A stretch of DNA of 35,259 bases. Source: DATIYF01 sp035517775. GTDB lineage: Bacteria > Acidobacteriota > Terriglobia > Terriglobales > Acidobacteriaceae. Made by a program: the position numbers and the translations under genes. This document shows positions 15,149-23,446 of this stretch, one piece after another. The stretch covers positions 1-35,259 of the forward strand of contig DATIYF010000001.1 in assembly GCA_035517775.1 (NCBI GenBank). The letters run 5' to 3'. Each line of letters begins with the position of its first letter. Within the stretch, counting starts at the first letter, position 1. Under the pieces are notes generated by a model. That model was not told where the DNA came from, made no database searches, and was given only the letters and a program-made list of their open reading frames with translations.

Positions 15149-16531
15149 ATGCACACAAGCGCTAGTCGAACCCAAGACCGGAGCCGGCGCGCCTGGCTTC
15201 TGCTGGGTGTGGCGGCATTTGCCGGCGGCTTCCAGATTGCTTATGTGGGCTGGCTTAATCCGGTGTTCGGTTATTTTGGATTTGGCAATAATGATCCTTC
15301 CTGGCGCTACCTCCTGCTGGCCTGGACTTTGAGCGTTCTGCCCGGACTGTGGATGCCCATCCATCTGACCCGGCCCTCGCAGCTGATCTACTGGGTAATT
15401 TTCCTGTCGGTCTATGTGCCCTCCATGTTCGTGCCGCTGTATGCGTCGCTCGATGGCCCAGCCGCCGTGGTCAAGATGCTGCTGACGCTGTTCGTGGGGC
15501 TGTTCATCCTTGGGCTGGCACACCGGCTTCCGCCGCGCCAGCTTCACCCCCCGCGCCTCTCCCCTGGCGCCTTCCGGGCCGGGTTCGGCTGGGCGGCGGC
15601 GGCCTTGGTCCTGTGGGTGGTTGTGGTCTTCCACGGGCGCCTGCAGATCGTCTCCTTTGCCGAGGTTTACGATGTGAGGTTTGCCGCCGAAGACGTGATG
15701 GAAGGCAGCCTGGTCAACTACGCTCTGATGTGGCTGACGGCGGTGATTGGCCCTTGCCTGCTGGTCTGGGGGCTATTCCGCAGGCGGCCCCTGCTGTTTG
15801 CCGCCGGAGGGTTGATCCAGCTGCTGGTTTACGGCGCAGTGGGGGCCAAGGCGGCGCTGGCCTCACTGGTGGTCATTCCTTTTTTTTATTTGCTGCTGCG
15901 AAAAAATACTGCCGCCTTTGGCTTGAAGCTGGTGTGGGGAACGGCGCTGGCGTTTTTCCTGCTCTATCTCGGCCGCTCCTGGGGAGATGCTTCGGAGAAT
16001 CTTTTTTATTGGGCGCTGTCTCTGGTTTTCATGCGCACCTTCGGGATGCCGGGGTTGCTTACGGAATGGTATCGCGAGTTCTTCCAGCGCAACCCGCTGA
16101 CCTATTATTCCCACCTGAAGGTGGTCAATTCGTTCCTTCATTATCCTTACGCCAATCCCCTGGGGATCGAGGTGGGGTGGTTCTTTTCAGGCGAGCCCAC
16201 TCTCGACGCGAACGCCCATTTCTGGGCCACGGACGGGCTGGCGGCGCTGGGTCTGCCGGGCGTGGTGCTGGTTTCGGTGCTCTGTGCGCTGTTGTTCTGG
16301 GCGCTCGATTCGGCCGCCGCCAAACACGATGTACGCTTTAGCGCCCTGCTGGTCTCCTTTGCCGCCATCAATCTGGCCAATGTTTCAATGTTCACCACGC
16401 TCCTGTCCGGAGGCCTCGGGCTGCTGATGCTGGTGCTCTACTGCCAGCCGACTGTGTCCTGGCCTGCCCCTCAAGCGCGGGTGAAGCTCCGCCCCTGCCT
16501 GGCGCCGGGGCCGCCGCCGGCAACGTCATAG
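15149..16531 (+). CDS. Wzy-like oligosaccharide repeat-unit polymerase
   Basis: This integral membrane protein of 460 residues has about 11-12 hydrophobic helices and few recognisable motifs, as usual for Wzy polymerases. A large extracytoplasmic loop rich in aromatic and polar residues (about 290-355, containing RNPLTYYSHLKVVNSF and FSGEPTLDANAHFWATDG) sits between late helices, the arrangement found in O-antigen and EPS polymerases. Its place right after the wzz- and wzx-like genes supports block-wise polymerisation of repeat units in the periplasm. It starts 98 nt after the flippase gene. Sequence identity alone would not settle polymerase versus ligase; the absence of a clear O-antigen ligase motif favours polymerase. 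Confidence 0.75.
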   Translation: MHTSASRTQDRSRRAWLLLGVAAFAGGFQIAYVGWLNPVFGYFGFGNNDPSWRYLLLAWTLSVLPGLWMPIHLTRPSQLIYWVIFLSVYVPSMFVPLYASLDGPAAVVKMLLTLFVGLFILGLAHRLPPRQLHPPRLSPGAFRAGFGWAAAALVLWVVVVFHGRLQIVSFAEVYDVRFAAEDVMEGSLVNYALMWLTAVIGPCLLVWGLFRRRPLLFAAGGLIQLLVYGAVGAKAALASLVVIPFFYLLLRKNTAAFGLKLVWGTALAFFLLYLGRSWGDASENLFYWALSLVFMRTFGMPGLLTEWYREFFQRNPLTYYSHLKVVNSFLHYPYANPLGIEVGWFFSGEPTLDANAHFWATDGLAALGLPGVVLVSVLCALLFWALDSAAAKHDVRFSALLVSFAAINLANVSMFTTLLSGGLGLLMLVLYCQPTVSWPAPQARVKLRPCLAPGPPPATS

Positions 16532-16589
16532 CTGCCAGAACTCAAGTGTTTCCGAGCAGCTCAACCCTTCCCGGTGTGAGAGGTTCTTG

Positions 16590-17822
16590 GTGAGAGTGGC
16601 GCTGTTGTCCGATGTCTTTGCCAGCAACATGGGTTACCTCGAGAACCTGCTTCCCAAATACTTGGCCAGGCAGGGGGCCGAGGTCCACCTGATCACCATG
16701 GACCTGCCCCCCTACTACTGGATGAAGGAATTCAAGCAAACCTATGGCCAGTTCATCGAGTCCCAGCCGGCCGGCACGGTGGCGGAGCAGCAGGGCTACA
16801 GCCTTCACGTGCTGGGGCACCGGCGCGTCGCCGGTTACATGCGCATGGTGGGCTTGGGCGGCAAGCTGCGGGCGCTGCGCCCGGATGTCGTGCAGACTAC
16901 CTCCGTGATCGGCTGGGCCGCCCTGGATGCAGCGTTCTACCGGGCCGCGCTCGGTTATGAGCTGTTTACCGGCAGTCATATGACCGCCTCAGTGTTCCCC
17001 CTGGCAACCAAGAACGCACCCTGGTGGAATCGGGAACGCCTGCGCTGCTTTCTGTTGCGCACCCTCCCCGGGCGCTTTGTCAGCCGCTTCGCTCACAAAT
17101 GCTATGCCGTGACCGAGGACTGTGCGCACATCGCCAGCCGCTATTTCGGAGTGCCCTGCGAAGACGTCGAAGTGATGTATCTGGGCGTGGACACGGAATA
17201 TTTCCATCCCGCCGGCAGCCTGGCCGAGAGCCGCGAGCGCGGCTGGCTGCGCCGGCGGCTGGGCTTTGAAGAACAGGATATCGTATGCATCTACACCGGC
17301 AAGCTGCTGCCGGAAAAGCAGGTCGGGGTGCTCGCCCGCGCCGTCGGCGAGTTGCGCCGCCGGGGGCTGCGGTTCCGCGCCCTGGTGGTGGGGGATGGGC
17401 CCGAGCGAGCCCTGCTGGCGCAAGACCCCTCCTGCGTGCTGCTGGGATTCATGCCCTTTCATCAGCTGGGAGCCTATTACCGGGCCGCTGACGTCGCCGT
17501 ATGGCCGGGAAATGAGAGCACCTCCATGCTGGATGCGGCCGCTTGCGGCCTGCCCGTGGTGATCAGCGACCGGGTGGAGTATCGGGCTCCAGTCGAAGGC
17601 AACGGCAGGGTGTTTCATAGCGGCAGCGTCGAGCATCTGAGCCACATCCTCGAGGAGTTACGCGACCCGGCCAGCCGCAAGCGCCTGGGCCTGAATGGCG
17701 CTGCGCGCATGGCGCGGGAGTTCAGCTGGGAGGCGGTGGCGGCGAGGCGATTGCGGGACTACCGCGCCGCCCTTCCTGCCCGGCCAGCGGTCCGCGAAAC
17801 CAGGGAATCGGTGATTTCATGA
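16590..17822 (+). CDS. Family 4-like glycosyltransferase
   Basis: This retaining glycosyltransferase of the GT-B fold has about 410 residues. The N-terminal Rossmann half starts RVALLSDVFASNMGYLENLLP. The C-terminal half carries YTGKLLPEKQVGVLARAV, VVGDGPE and ESTSMLDAAACGLPVV, which correspond to the nucleotide-sugar binding region of GT4 enzymes. The second acidic residue of the usual E-x7-E motif is Asp here. It would act on the cytoplasmic face, adding a sugar to the lipid-linked repeat unit; donor and linkage cannot be read. GTG 16590 is preferred to TTG 16587 because GAGAGG (16577-16582) lies 7 nt upstream. Confidence 0.88.
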   Translation: MRVALLSDVFASNMGYLENLLPKYLARQGAEVHLITMDLPPYYWMKEFKQTYGQFIESQPAGTVAEQQGYSLHVLGHRRVAGYMRMVGLGGKLRALRPDVVQTTSVIGWAALDAAFYRAALGYELFTGSHMTASVFPLATKNAPWWNRERLRCFLLRTLPGRFVSRFAHKCYAVTEDCAHIASRYFGVPCEDVEVMYLGVDTEYFHPAGSLAESRERGWLRRRLGFEEQDIVCIYTGKLLPEKQVGVLARAVGELRRRGLRFRALVVGDGPERALLAQDPSCVLLGFMPFHQLGAYYRAADVAVWPGNESTSMLDAAACGLPVVISDRVEYRAPVEGNGRVFHSGSVEHLSHILEELRDPASRKRLGLNGAARMAREFSWEAVAARRLRDYRAALPARPAVRETRESVIS

Positions 17823-17900
17823 GCCGGCTTAGGGACTCTGGCTTCCCCGGGCGGCGGGCGCCGGGGTTGGCACCGGCAGAGGTCAGAGGAGGAGGGCTCC

Positions 17901-19526
17901 GTGAGGCTTGAGCCACCGGGCATTGCCGTGCTGGGTTGTGGATACTGGGGCAGCCATTTAGTCCGAAACTTCAACGCCCTGGGCAGCCTGCGCCGGATTT
18001 GTGATGTACGCGAAGAAGCGCTCTCACAGATGCAGCGCCAGTACGCCATCGCGGGCACACAGGATGTCCAGGCGGTGCTCGATGACGGGGAGGTGAAAGC
18101 AGTCGTCATCGCCGCCCCGGCGATCGAACACTTCCAGTTGGCCCGCCGCGCCCTGCTGGCGGGCAAGGACGTCTTTGTGGAGAAGCCTCTGGCCCTCAAG
18201 AGCAGCCAAGGGCGGGAACTGGTGGAGCTGGCCAGTGCCCGCGGCCGCATTCTCATGGTGGGTCACGTGCTCGAGTATCACCCCGCCATTCAAGAATTGA
18301 AGGAGCTTATCCAACGGGGCGAACTGGGCAAGATTCAGTATCTCTATTCCTCGCGTTTGAATCTGGGCAAGCTGCGCACCGAAGAGAACATCCTGTGGAG
18401 CTTTGCGCCCCACGATATCTCGGTAATCCTTTCTCTTCTGGGCGAAGCTCCCAGCCGGGTTTCAGCCCAGGGCGGGAGCTTTCTCAACCCGCCGCTTGTC
18501 GACACTACGCTCAGCACCCTGGAGTTTGCCAGCGGGGTCAAGGCCCACATTTTCGTCAGTTGGCTGCATCCCTTCAAGGAACAGAAGCTGGCGGTGATCG
18601 GCAGCCAGAAAATGGCGGTGTTCGACGATGTGCAAAGCGAGAACAAGCTGGTGCTGTATTCCCACCGCATCAGCTGGCGGGAGCGCAAACCTATTGCGGA
18701 AAAAGACGGAGGGCTTGCCGTGCCCATTGCCCCGGCCGAGCCTCTGCGCCGGGAGTGCGAGCACTTCCTGGAGTGCGTGCGTACCCGCCGCCCGCCCCGG
18801 ACCGATGGGCGGAGCGCTCTTCGGGTTCTCGAAGTCCTGGAGGCGTGTGAGCGCTCGCTCGACAGGCAGGCTGCGCCGGTCGAGGTGCGCGCGGCCCAGC
18901 CCGCATACTATGCGCACCCCAGCGCGGTCATCGATCCCCCGGCCGAGATTGGCGCGGGCACCAAGATCTGGCATTTCTCGCACATCATGGCCGGGGCGGT
19001 CCTCGGCCAGAGCTGCAATCTCGGGCAGAACGTGGTGATCAGCCCGCAAGTCAGAATCGGCAATAACGTCAAGATTCAGAACAACGTTTCGGTCTATACC
19101 GGGGTGGAGCTGGAGGACGATGTGTTTTGCGGCCCCTCCATGGTCTTCACCAACGTGGTCAATCCCCGCAGCCACATTATCCGCCGCCATGAATTCCAGA
19201 AGACCCGGGTGGGGCGCGGGGCCACGCTGGGCGCCAACTGCACCATCGTCTGCGGCCTCAGCATCGGCCGCTATGCCTTCATCGCCGCGGGAGCGGTGCT
19301 CACGCGTGACGCGCCCGATTTTGCCCTGATGATGGGAGTCCCGGCCCGGCGCGTGGGCTGGGTTTGCCATTGCGGCGTGCGCCTGGCGGAGCGAGCTTCT
19401 GTGGCGTGCTGTCCGGCTTGTGGCCGCGGCTATGCGCTCACGGAAAACTCCTGCCGGGAGGCGGAGAACGCTGCCCTGGCCTTGACCACTCCCGGCGAAG
19501 GCCTGACCAGCGCTTCTTCCACCTGA
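17901..19526 (+). CDS. WlbA-type sugar dehydrogenase fused to WlbB-type N-acetyltransferase
   Basis: This bifunctional protein of 541 residues is a candidate for making 3-acetamido sugar nucleotides. Residues about 1-330 are a Gfo/Idh/MocA oxidoreductase, with NAD motif GCGYWGSHLVRN and the EKPLAL catalytic-lysine strand. Residues about 335-485 are a left-handed beta-helix acyltransferase: hexapeptide repeats such as IGAGTKIWHFSHI, IGNNVKIQNNV and GATLGANCTIV, ending GVPARRVGW. A short zinc ribbon follows (CHCG then CCPAC, about 489-508), as in WbpD/WlbB proteins. In P. aeruginosa and Bordetella these two activities are separate proteins (WbpB/WlbA and WbpD/WlbB) that oxidise C3 of UDP-GlcNAcA and acetylate the resulting 3-amine, with a transaminase acting between them. 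Purine-rich AGAGGAGGAGGG (17886-17895) just before GTG 17901 is the strongest ribosome-binding site in the cluster. Substrate assignment is inference. Confidence 0.87.
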   Translation: MRLEPPGIAVLGCGYWGSHLVRNFNALGSLRRICDVREEALSQMQRQYAIAGTQDVQAVLDDGEVKAVVIAAPAIEHFQLARRALLAGKDVFVEKPLALKSSQGRELVELASARGRILMVGHVLEYHPAIQELKELIQRGELGKIQYLYSSRLNLGKLRTEENILWSFAPHDISVILSLLGEAPSRVSAQGGSFLNPPLVDTTLSTLEFASGVKAHIFVSWLHPFKEQKLAVIGSQKMAVFDDVQSENKLVLYSHRISWRERKPIAEKDGGLAVPIAPAEPLRRECEHFLECVRTRRPPRTDGRSALRVLEVLEACERSLDRQAAPVEVRAAQPAYYAHPSAVIDPPAEIGAGTKIWHFSHIMAGAVLGQSCNLGQNVVISPQVRIGNNVKIQNNVSVYTGVELEDDVFCGPSMVFTNVVNPRSHIIRRHEFQKTRVGRGATLGANCTIVCGLSIGRYAFIAAGAVLTRDAPDFALMMGVPARRVGWVCHCGVRLAERASVACCPACGRGYALTENSCREAENAALALTTPGEGLTSASST

Positions 19527-19565
19527 ATTGCCGCCGCGGGTTTCTTTCCCGCAAGCCCATCACCC

Positions 19566-20060
19566 ATGGACGCCGTGTTCACCTCCGCCGGTCCGGAATT
19601 ATTGGCGGGGGAAGCCCGCTCGAGGGTCGAATACATTCGCCACCGCGGCCAGTTGCTGGCGATCATCGTGGCCGCAGATTTCCAGGAGCCGGGAATCCAC
19701 TTTTTCACCCCGGGCGAGCTTTCTCAGCAGCTCGCCTACATGCATCACCCGCAGGGCAAAGTGATCGCTCCCCATCTGCACACGCCCGTGGCCCGGGAGG
19801 TCCACTACACCCAGGAGGTGCTGGTCATTAAGCGCGGCCAATTGCGGGTGGATTTCTACGATGGGCAGCAGAATTACCTGGGCAGCCGAATCCTGCGGGG
19901 CGGCGATGTCTTGTTGCTGGCCGCGGGCGGACACGGCTTCGAGGTGCTGGAGGAGGTGGAGATGATCGAAGTCAAACAGGGGCCCTATGCCGGGGAACGC
20001 GACAAGCAGCGCTTTGAGGGCGTCAGTTCCGAGCAAATCAAGATCAGCTCCCATGACTAG
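19566..20060 (+). CDS. Cupin-fold metalloprotein of the sugar cluster
   Basis: This is a 164-residue single-domain cupin. Motif 1 is seen as H70-L-H72 followed by EVHYTQEVLVIKRG, and motif 2 as GGDVLLLAAGGHGF, so a metal site of two or three His plus Glu is likely. The tail has EMIEVKQGPYAGERDKQRF. Small cupins of this sort often lie beside sugar aminotransferase genes in surface-polysaccharide clusters, where they may isomerise or epimerise sugar nucleotides, but no specific activity can be assigned. No clear Shine-Dalgarno precedes the ATG. The gene's last codons overlap the start of the aminotransferase gene in an ATGACTAG arrangement, so the two are probably translationally coupled. Confidence 0.75.
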   Translation: MDAVFTSAGPELLAGEARSRVEYIRHRGQLLAIIVAADFQEPGIHFFTPGELSQQLAYMHHPQGKVIAPHLHTPVAREVHYTQEVLVIKRGQLRVDFYDGQQNYLGSRILRGGDVLLLAAGGHGFEVLEEVEMIEVKQGPYAGERDKQRFEGVSSEQIKISSHD

Positions 20061-21177
20061 CCCCGCCTTCATCCCGGTGAACCAGGTCCTGCTCGACGGC
20101 AACGAGCGCCGCTACCTTAACGAGTGCATTGACACGGGATGGATCTCCTCGGAAGGGCCCTTTGTGCGCCGTTTTGAGGAGCAGTTCGCCGCCCGCGCAG
20201 GACGCAAATATGGCATCGCGGTGGCGAACGGCTCAGTTGCGCTCGAGGCCGCCATCGCTGCCCTCGATCTGAAGCCGGGAGATGAAGTGATTCTGCCCAC
20301 TTTTACGATTATCTCCTGCGCGGCGGCGGTGGTGCGGGCGGGGGCCACCCCGGTGCTGGTGGATTCCGATCCCTTGACCTGGAACATGGATGTCGCCCAG
20401 GTGGCGGCCAGAATCAGCTCCCGCACCAGGGCGCTGCTGGTGGTGCACATCTTTGGCTTGCCGGTGGATATGGATCCGCTTCTCACCCTGGCCGCCGAGA
20501 ACCGCATTCGCCTGCTCGAGGATGCCGCCGAAATGCACGGCCAGACCTACAAGGGCCAGCCCTGCGGCAGCTTCGGCGATCTCAGCACGTTCAGCTTCTA
20601 TCCCAATAAGCACGTTACCACCGGCGAAGGCGGAATGATCCTGACCAATGATGCCGCCCTGGCCGAACGCTGCCGCAGTCTGCGAAATCTCTGCTTTCAA
20701 AGCCGCAAACGGTTCGTCCACGAAGAGCTGGGCTGGAATTTCCGGATGAGCAACGTGCAGGCGGCCCTGGGGGTGGCGCAGCTGGAGCGCCTGGATGAAT
20801 TCGTCTGCCGCAAGCGGAAAATGGGGGCCATCTATACCCATTTGCTGACCGGGGTTCCGGGCCTGCAACTGCCTGTGCGCGGCCTTGACTACGCCCGCAG
20901 CATCTATTGGGTCTACGGGCTGCTGCTGCAGGAGAGCGTGCCCTTCATGGCCGAGGAGGCGATGCGCCGGCTGCGGGAGCTGGGCATTGACAGCCGCCCC
21001 TTCTTCTGGCCCATGCACGAGCAGCCTGTCTTTCGCAAGCGGGGCCTGTTTGCCGGCGAGTCTTATCCCGTGGCCGAACGCCTGGCGCGGCGCGGATTTT
21101 ACCTGCCCAGCGGCCTGGGCTTAAGCGAAGATCAGATGCGCCGGGTCGCGCAAGGCGTGAAACAGGTGCTGGCGTGA
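20053..21177 (+). CDS. DegT/DnrJ/EryC1 sugar aminotransferase, perosamine-synthase-like
   Basis: This PLP-dependent nucleotide-sugar aminotransferase has 374 residues. The opening LDGNERRYLNECIDTGWISSEGP pattern (LDGNE, ECIDTGWISS) is characteristic of the RfbE/Per branch that aminates GDP-4-keto-6-deoxymannose to GDP-perosamine. The Schiff-base lysine is K186 in FYPNKHVTTGEGGM, and DAAEMHG supplies the PLP-ring Asp. The chosen ATG 20053 overlaps the end of the cupin gene by 8 nt; an in-frame ATG at 19987 would only add residues encoded inside the cupin gene. Two substrates are plausible. One is GDP-4-keto-6-deoxymannose made by the Gmd in this cluster, which the sequence favours. The other is a UDP-3-keto sugar made by the WlbA-like domain two genes upstream. 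The stop overlaps the next start as GTGA. Confidence 0.88.
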   Translation: MTSPAFIPVNQVLLDGNERRYLNECIDTGWISSEGPFVRRFEEQFAARAGRKYGIAVANGSVALEAAIAALDLKPGDEVILPTFTIISCAAAVVRAGATPVLVDSDPLTWNMDVAQVAARISSRTRALLVVHIFGLPVDMDPLLTLAAENRIRLLEDAAEMHGQTYKGQPCGSFGDLSTFSFYPNKHVTTGEGGMILTNDAALAERCRSLRNLCFQSRKRFVHEELGWNFRMSNVQAALGVAQLERLDEFVCRKRKMGAIYTHLLTGVPGLQLPVRGLDYARSIYWVYGLLLQESVPFMAEEAMRRLRELGIDSRPFFWPMHEQPVFRKRGLFAGESYPVAERLARRGFYLPSGLGLSEDQMRRVAQGVKQVLA

Positions 21178-21941
21178 AGGTGTTTGAAGAATACGCCGGC
21201 TATTACGACGCCCTCTACGCCGACAAGGACTATGCCGCGGAAACCGAGTACGTCCTCGGGCTCTTGCGCCAGCAGGGTTGCGCTCCCGAATCGCTTTTGG
21301 AACTGGGCTGCGGCACCGGGGTCCATGCCCAGCACTTCGCCCAGGCCCAGGTCAGGGTGCATGGAGTGGACCGCAGCTCCGCCATGCTGGAGCGGGCCTG
21401 CGCCCGCTTGCGGGAAATGCCCGAGGAGATCGCCCGCCACATCACCTTCTCCCGCGGCGACGCCCGCGAGATACGCCTGAGCCGGATGTTCGATTGCGCG
21501 GTTTCGCTGTTTCACGTGATGAGCTATCAGACCGGCAACGACGATCTGCAGAATGCCTTCCTGACCGCTCGCCAACATCTGAAGCCGGGCGGCATCTTCC
21601 TTTTCGACTGCTGGTATGGCCCCGCCGTGCTGGCCGAAAAGCCCGAGGTGCGCACCAAGCGATGGTCCAACCACGAGGTCAGCGCCTTGCGCATTGCCGA
21701 GCCCAGCCTGCACGTCAATGAGAATCGCGTGGATGTGCATTACACCCTGCGGGTGACCTGTAAACGAAGCGGGGTCACGCAAGAAGTCCACGAAGTTCAC
21801 AGCATGCGTTACCTGTTTCGCCCGGAAGTGGAATGGTTCGCCTCCCGCGCCGGTTTGCAGATCACCGAAGCCCGGGAGTGGTTGTCGCAGCGCCCACCCG
21901 GCCTGAACACGTGGAATGTCTGCTTTCTGGCGCGGGGATAA
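21174..21941 (+). CDS. SAM-dependent methyltransferase, sugar-modifying type
   Basis: This class I methyltransferase has 255 residues. SAM-binding motif I is LLELGCGTGVHAQHF, followed by HGVDRSSAML (acidic ribose-binding strand) and LKPGGIFLFDCWYGP (motif III). The SLFHVMSYQT segment and the later half recall N,N-dimethyltransferases acting on amino sugars (DesVI/TylM1 group). Because the gene overlaps the upstream sugar aminotransferase by 4 nt (GTGA), a natural inference is that it methylates the amino group that enzyme installs; O-methylation of the glycan is the alternative. GTG 21174 is the only start consistent with that overlap and with the conserved YAGYYDALY opening. Confidence 0.83.
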   Translation: MKVFEEYAGYYDALYADKDYAAETEYVLGLLRQQGCAPESLLELGCGTGVHAQHFAQAQVRVHGVDRSSAMLERACARLREMPEEIARHITFSRGDAREIRLSRMFDCAVSLFHVMSYQTGNDDLQNAFLTARQHLKPGGIFLFDCWYGPAVLAEKPEVRTKRWSNHEVSALRIAEPSLHVNENRVDVHYTLRVTCKRSGVTQEVHEVHSMRYLFRPEVEWFASRAGLQITEAREWLSQRPPGLNTWNVCFLARG

Positions 21942-21944
21942 GAG

Positions 21945-23243
21945 ATGAAAGTAGCTCTCTATCTGGGTAATGTGCGCGCCTCCCAGGGCGGAGGATTTAC
22001 TTTTCAGGACGAAATCACGCAGGCTCTCTTGGAAAGCCCGGCCAAGAACCGGCATTCGTTCGTCATTTATGGCAGCCCGGCCAGCCGCTATCCCGACCCG
22101 GGCTGCGGCCAGGTGGAATGGGTCCCGGCCAGCGCCTGGGATTGGGGATTGCCCGGCCGGTGGTTGCGGGTTTGCTTTGAGCCCTTGTCGTTCGTGGGCG
22201 ACAGCCTGCAATTCCGCAGCCGCCTGCAGCGCAGCCTGCGGCGCCATCAAGCGGAAGCGGTCTGGTTCGTCTCGCCTGAATTCCAGCCGGTTGAGTTGCC
22301 CTACGTGTACACGGTCTGGGACCTGCAGCACCGCATCCAGCCCTGGTTCCCTGAGGTCAGCGCGCACGGCCGATGGCACTTCCGCGAGACGCGCTATCGC
22401 CAGGCCCTCTCCCGGGCGGCGGCGGTGATTGTGCCGAACGCCGCCGGGCGCGAGGAACTGATCCAGTGTTATGGCATTCTGCCGGAGCGAATCAAGATCC
22501 TGCCCCATCCCACACCCTCGTTTGCCTTGCAGGCCGCCCCGGCCGGAAGCTGCGCCACGCTCGAGAAGTATGGCCTCATGCCCGGTTATCTTTTTTACCC
22601 GGCGCAATTCTGGCCGCACAAGAACCACGCCAACCTGCTGCTGGCGCTCAAGGAGCTGCGGGAACGGGATGGAATTCTGTTGCCGCTCGTCTTGACCGGA
22701 AGCGACCAGGGGAATCGCGACTACGTGGAATCGCTGATAGAGCATTGGCAGCTGAGTGGCCAGGTCCGCATTCTCGGATTTGTCGGGCGCCAGGAATTGA
22801 TCGAACTCTATCGCCATGCTCTGGCTCTCAGCTTTGTGAGTTTCTTCGGCCCGGAGAATCTTCCCCCCCTCGAAGCCCAGGCGCTGGGCTGCCCGGTGAT
22901 TGCTGCCAAGGTGCGCGGAGCGCAAGAACAGTTGGGCGAGGGCGCTCTCTGGGTGGATCCGGCGAGCGTGCAAGCCATCGCGGCTGCCCTGAAAGCGGTC
23001 TATGAGCGTCCGGATCTGCGCCAGGATCTCATACGCCGCGGCCGGGAACGCGCCTCGCGCTGGACGGCTGGGCAGTATGTCCAGCAAGTCCTCGAATGGT
23101 TTGACGCCTTCGAGCCGATCCGGCGCTGCTGGCCGGCAGCCGGTTCTGTGGTCACGGCGGCGCCAGCCACCGCACTCTCAGCAAAGGCCAAAGGCGAATA
23201 CTACCCTGCGCCGGGGGCAGAGCTTCACCGGGAGCGGACATGA
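21945..23243 (+). CDS. Family 4-like glycosyltransferase
   Basis: This GT-B fold glycosyltransferase has 432 residues. The acceptor-side half begins MKVALYLGNVRASQGGG, with a glycine-rich loop. The donor half contains YPAQFWPHKNHANLLLAL, VLTGSDQGN, RILGFVGRQELIELYRHA and FFGPENLPPLEAQALGCPVI, the standard GT4 nucleotide-binding region with its paired Glu residues intact. It acts in the cytoplasm on the lipid-linked unit. ATG 21945 lies 3 nt after the methyltransferase stop with GGGGATAAG just upstream, so translation is probably coupled. The last 35 or so residues are Ala/Pro-rich and look dispensable. The specific donor is not readable. Confidence 0.88.
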   Translation: MKVALYLGNVRASQGGGFTFQDEITQALLESPAKNRHSFVIYGSPASRYPDPGCGQVEWVPASAWDWGLPGRWLRVCFEPLSFVGDSLQFRSRLQRSLRRHQAEAVWFVSPEFQPVELPYVYTVWDLQHRIQPWFPEVSAHGRWHFRETRYRQALSRAAAVIVPNAAGREELIQCYGILPERIKILPHPTPSFALQAAPAGSCATLEKYGLMPGYLFYPAQFWPHKNHANLLLALKELRERDGILLPLVLTGSDQGNRDYVESLIEHWQLSGQVRILGFVGRQELIELYRHALALSFVSFFGPENLPPLEAQALGCPVIAAKVRGAQEQLGEGALWVDPASVQAIAAALKAVYERPDLRQDLIRRGRERASRWTAGQYVQQVLEWFDAFEPIRRCWPAAGSVVTAAPATALSAKAKGEYYPAPGAELHRERT

Positions 23244-23446
23244 TCCGGGGCCTGGCGCCCCTTTGGAGACGCTGAACCATGTCATCGCCCAAAGTTTCTT
23301 CCCACGTGCGCCCTTCTCCATCCGGCGGCCTTTCCTGGTGCGGAAGCACGATGGGCCGCTGACCGGCCGCTATCCGGAAATAAAGCCCAGTGCGGATTTG
23401 CCCTGACGCCGCACCAATCTGCAAGCCTTAGCGAAAATCTGGAGCC

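Noticed and set aside
23279..23362. 27-codon micro-frame in the gap before the WcaJ-like gene
   Set aside because: No ribosome-binding site, no conserved feature, and low-complexity content.
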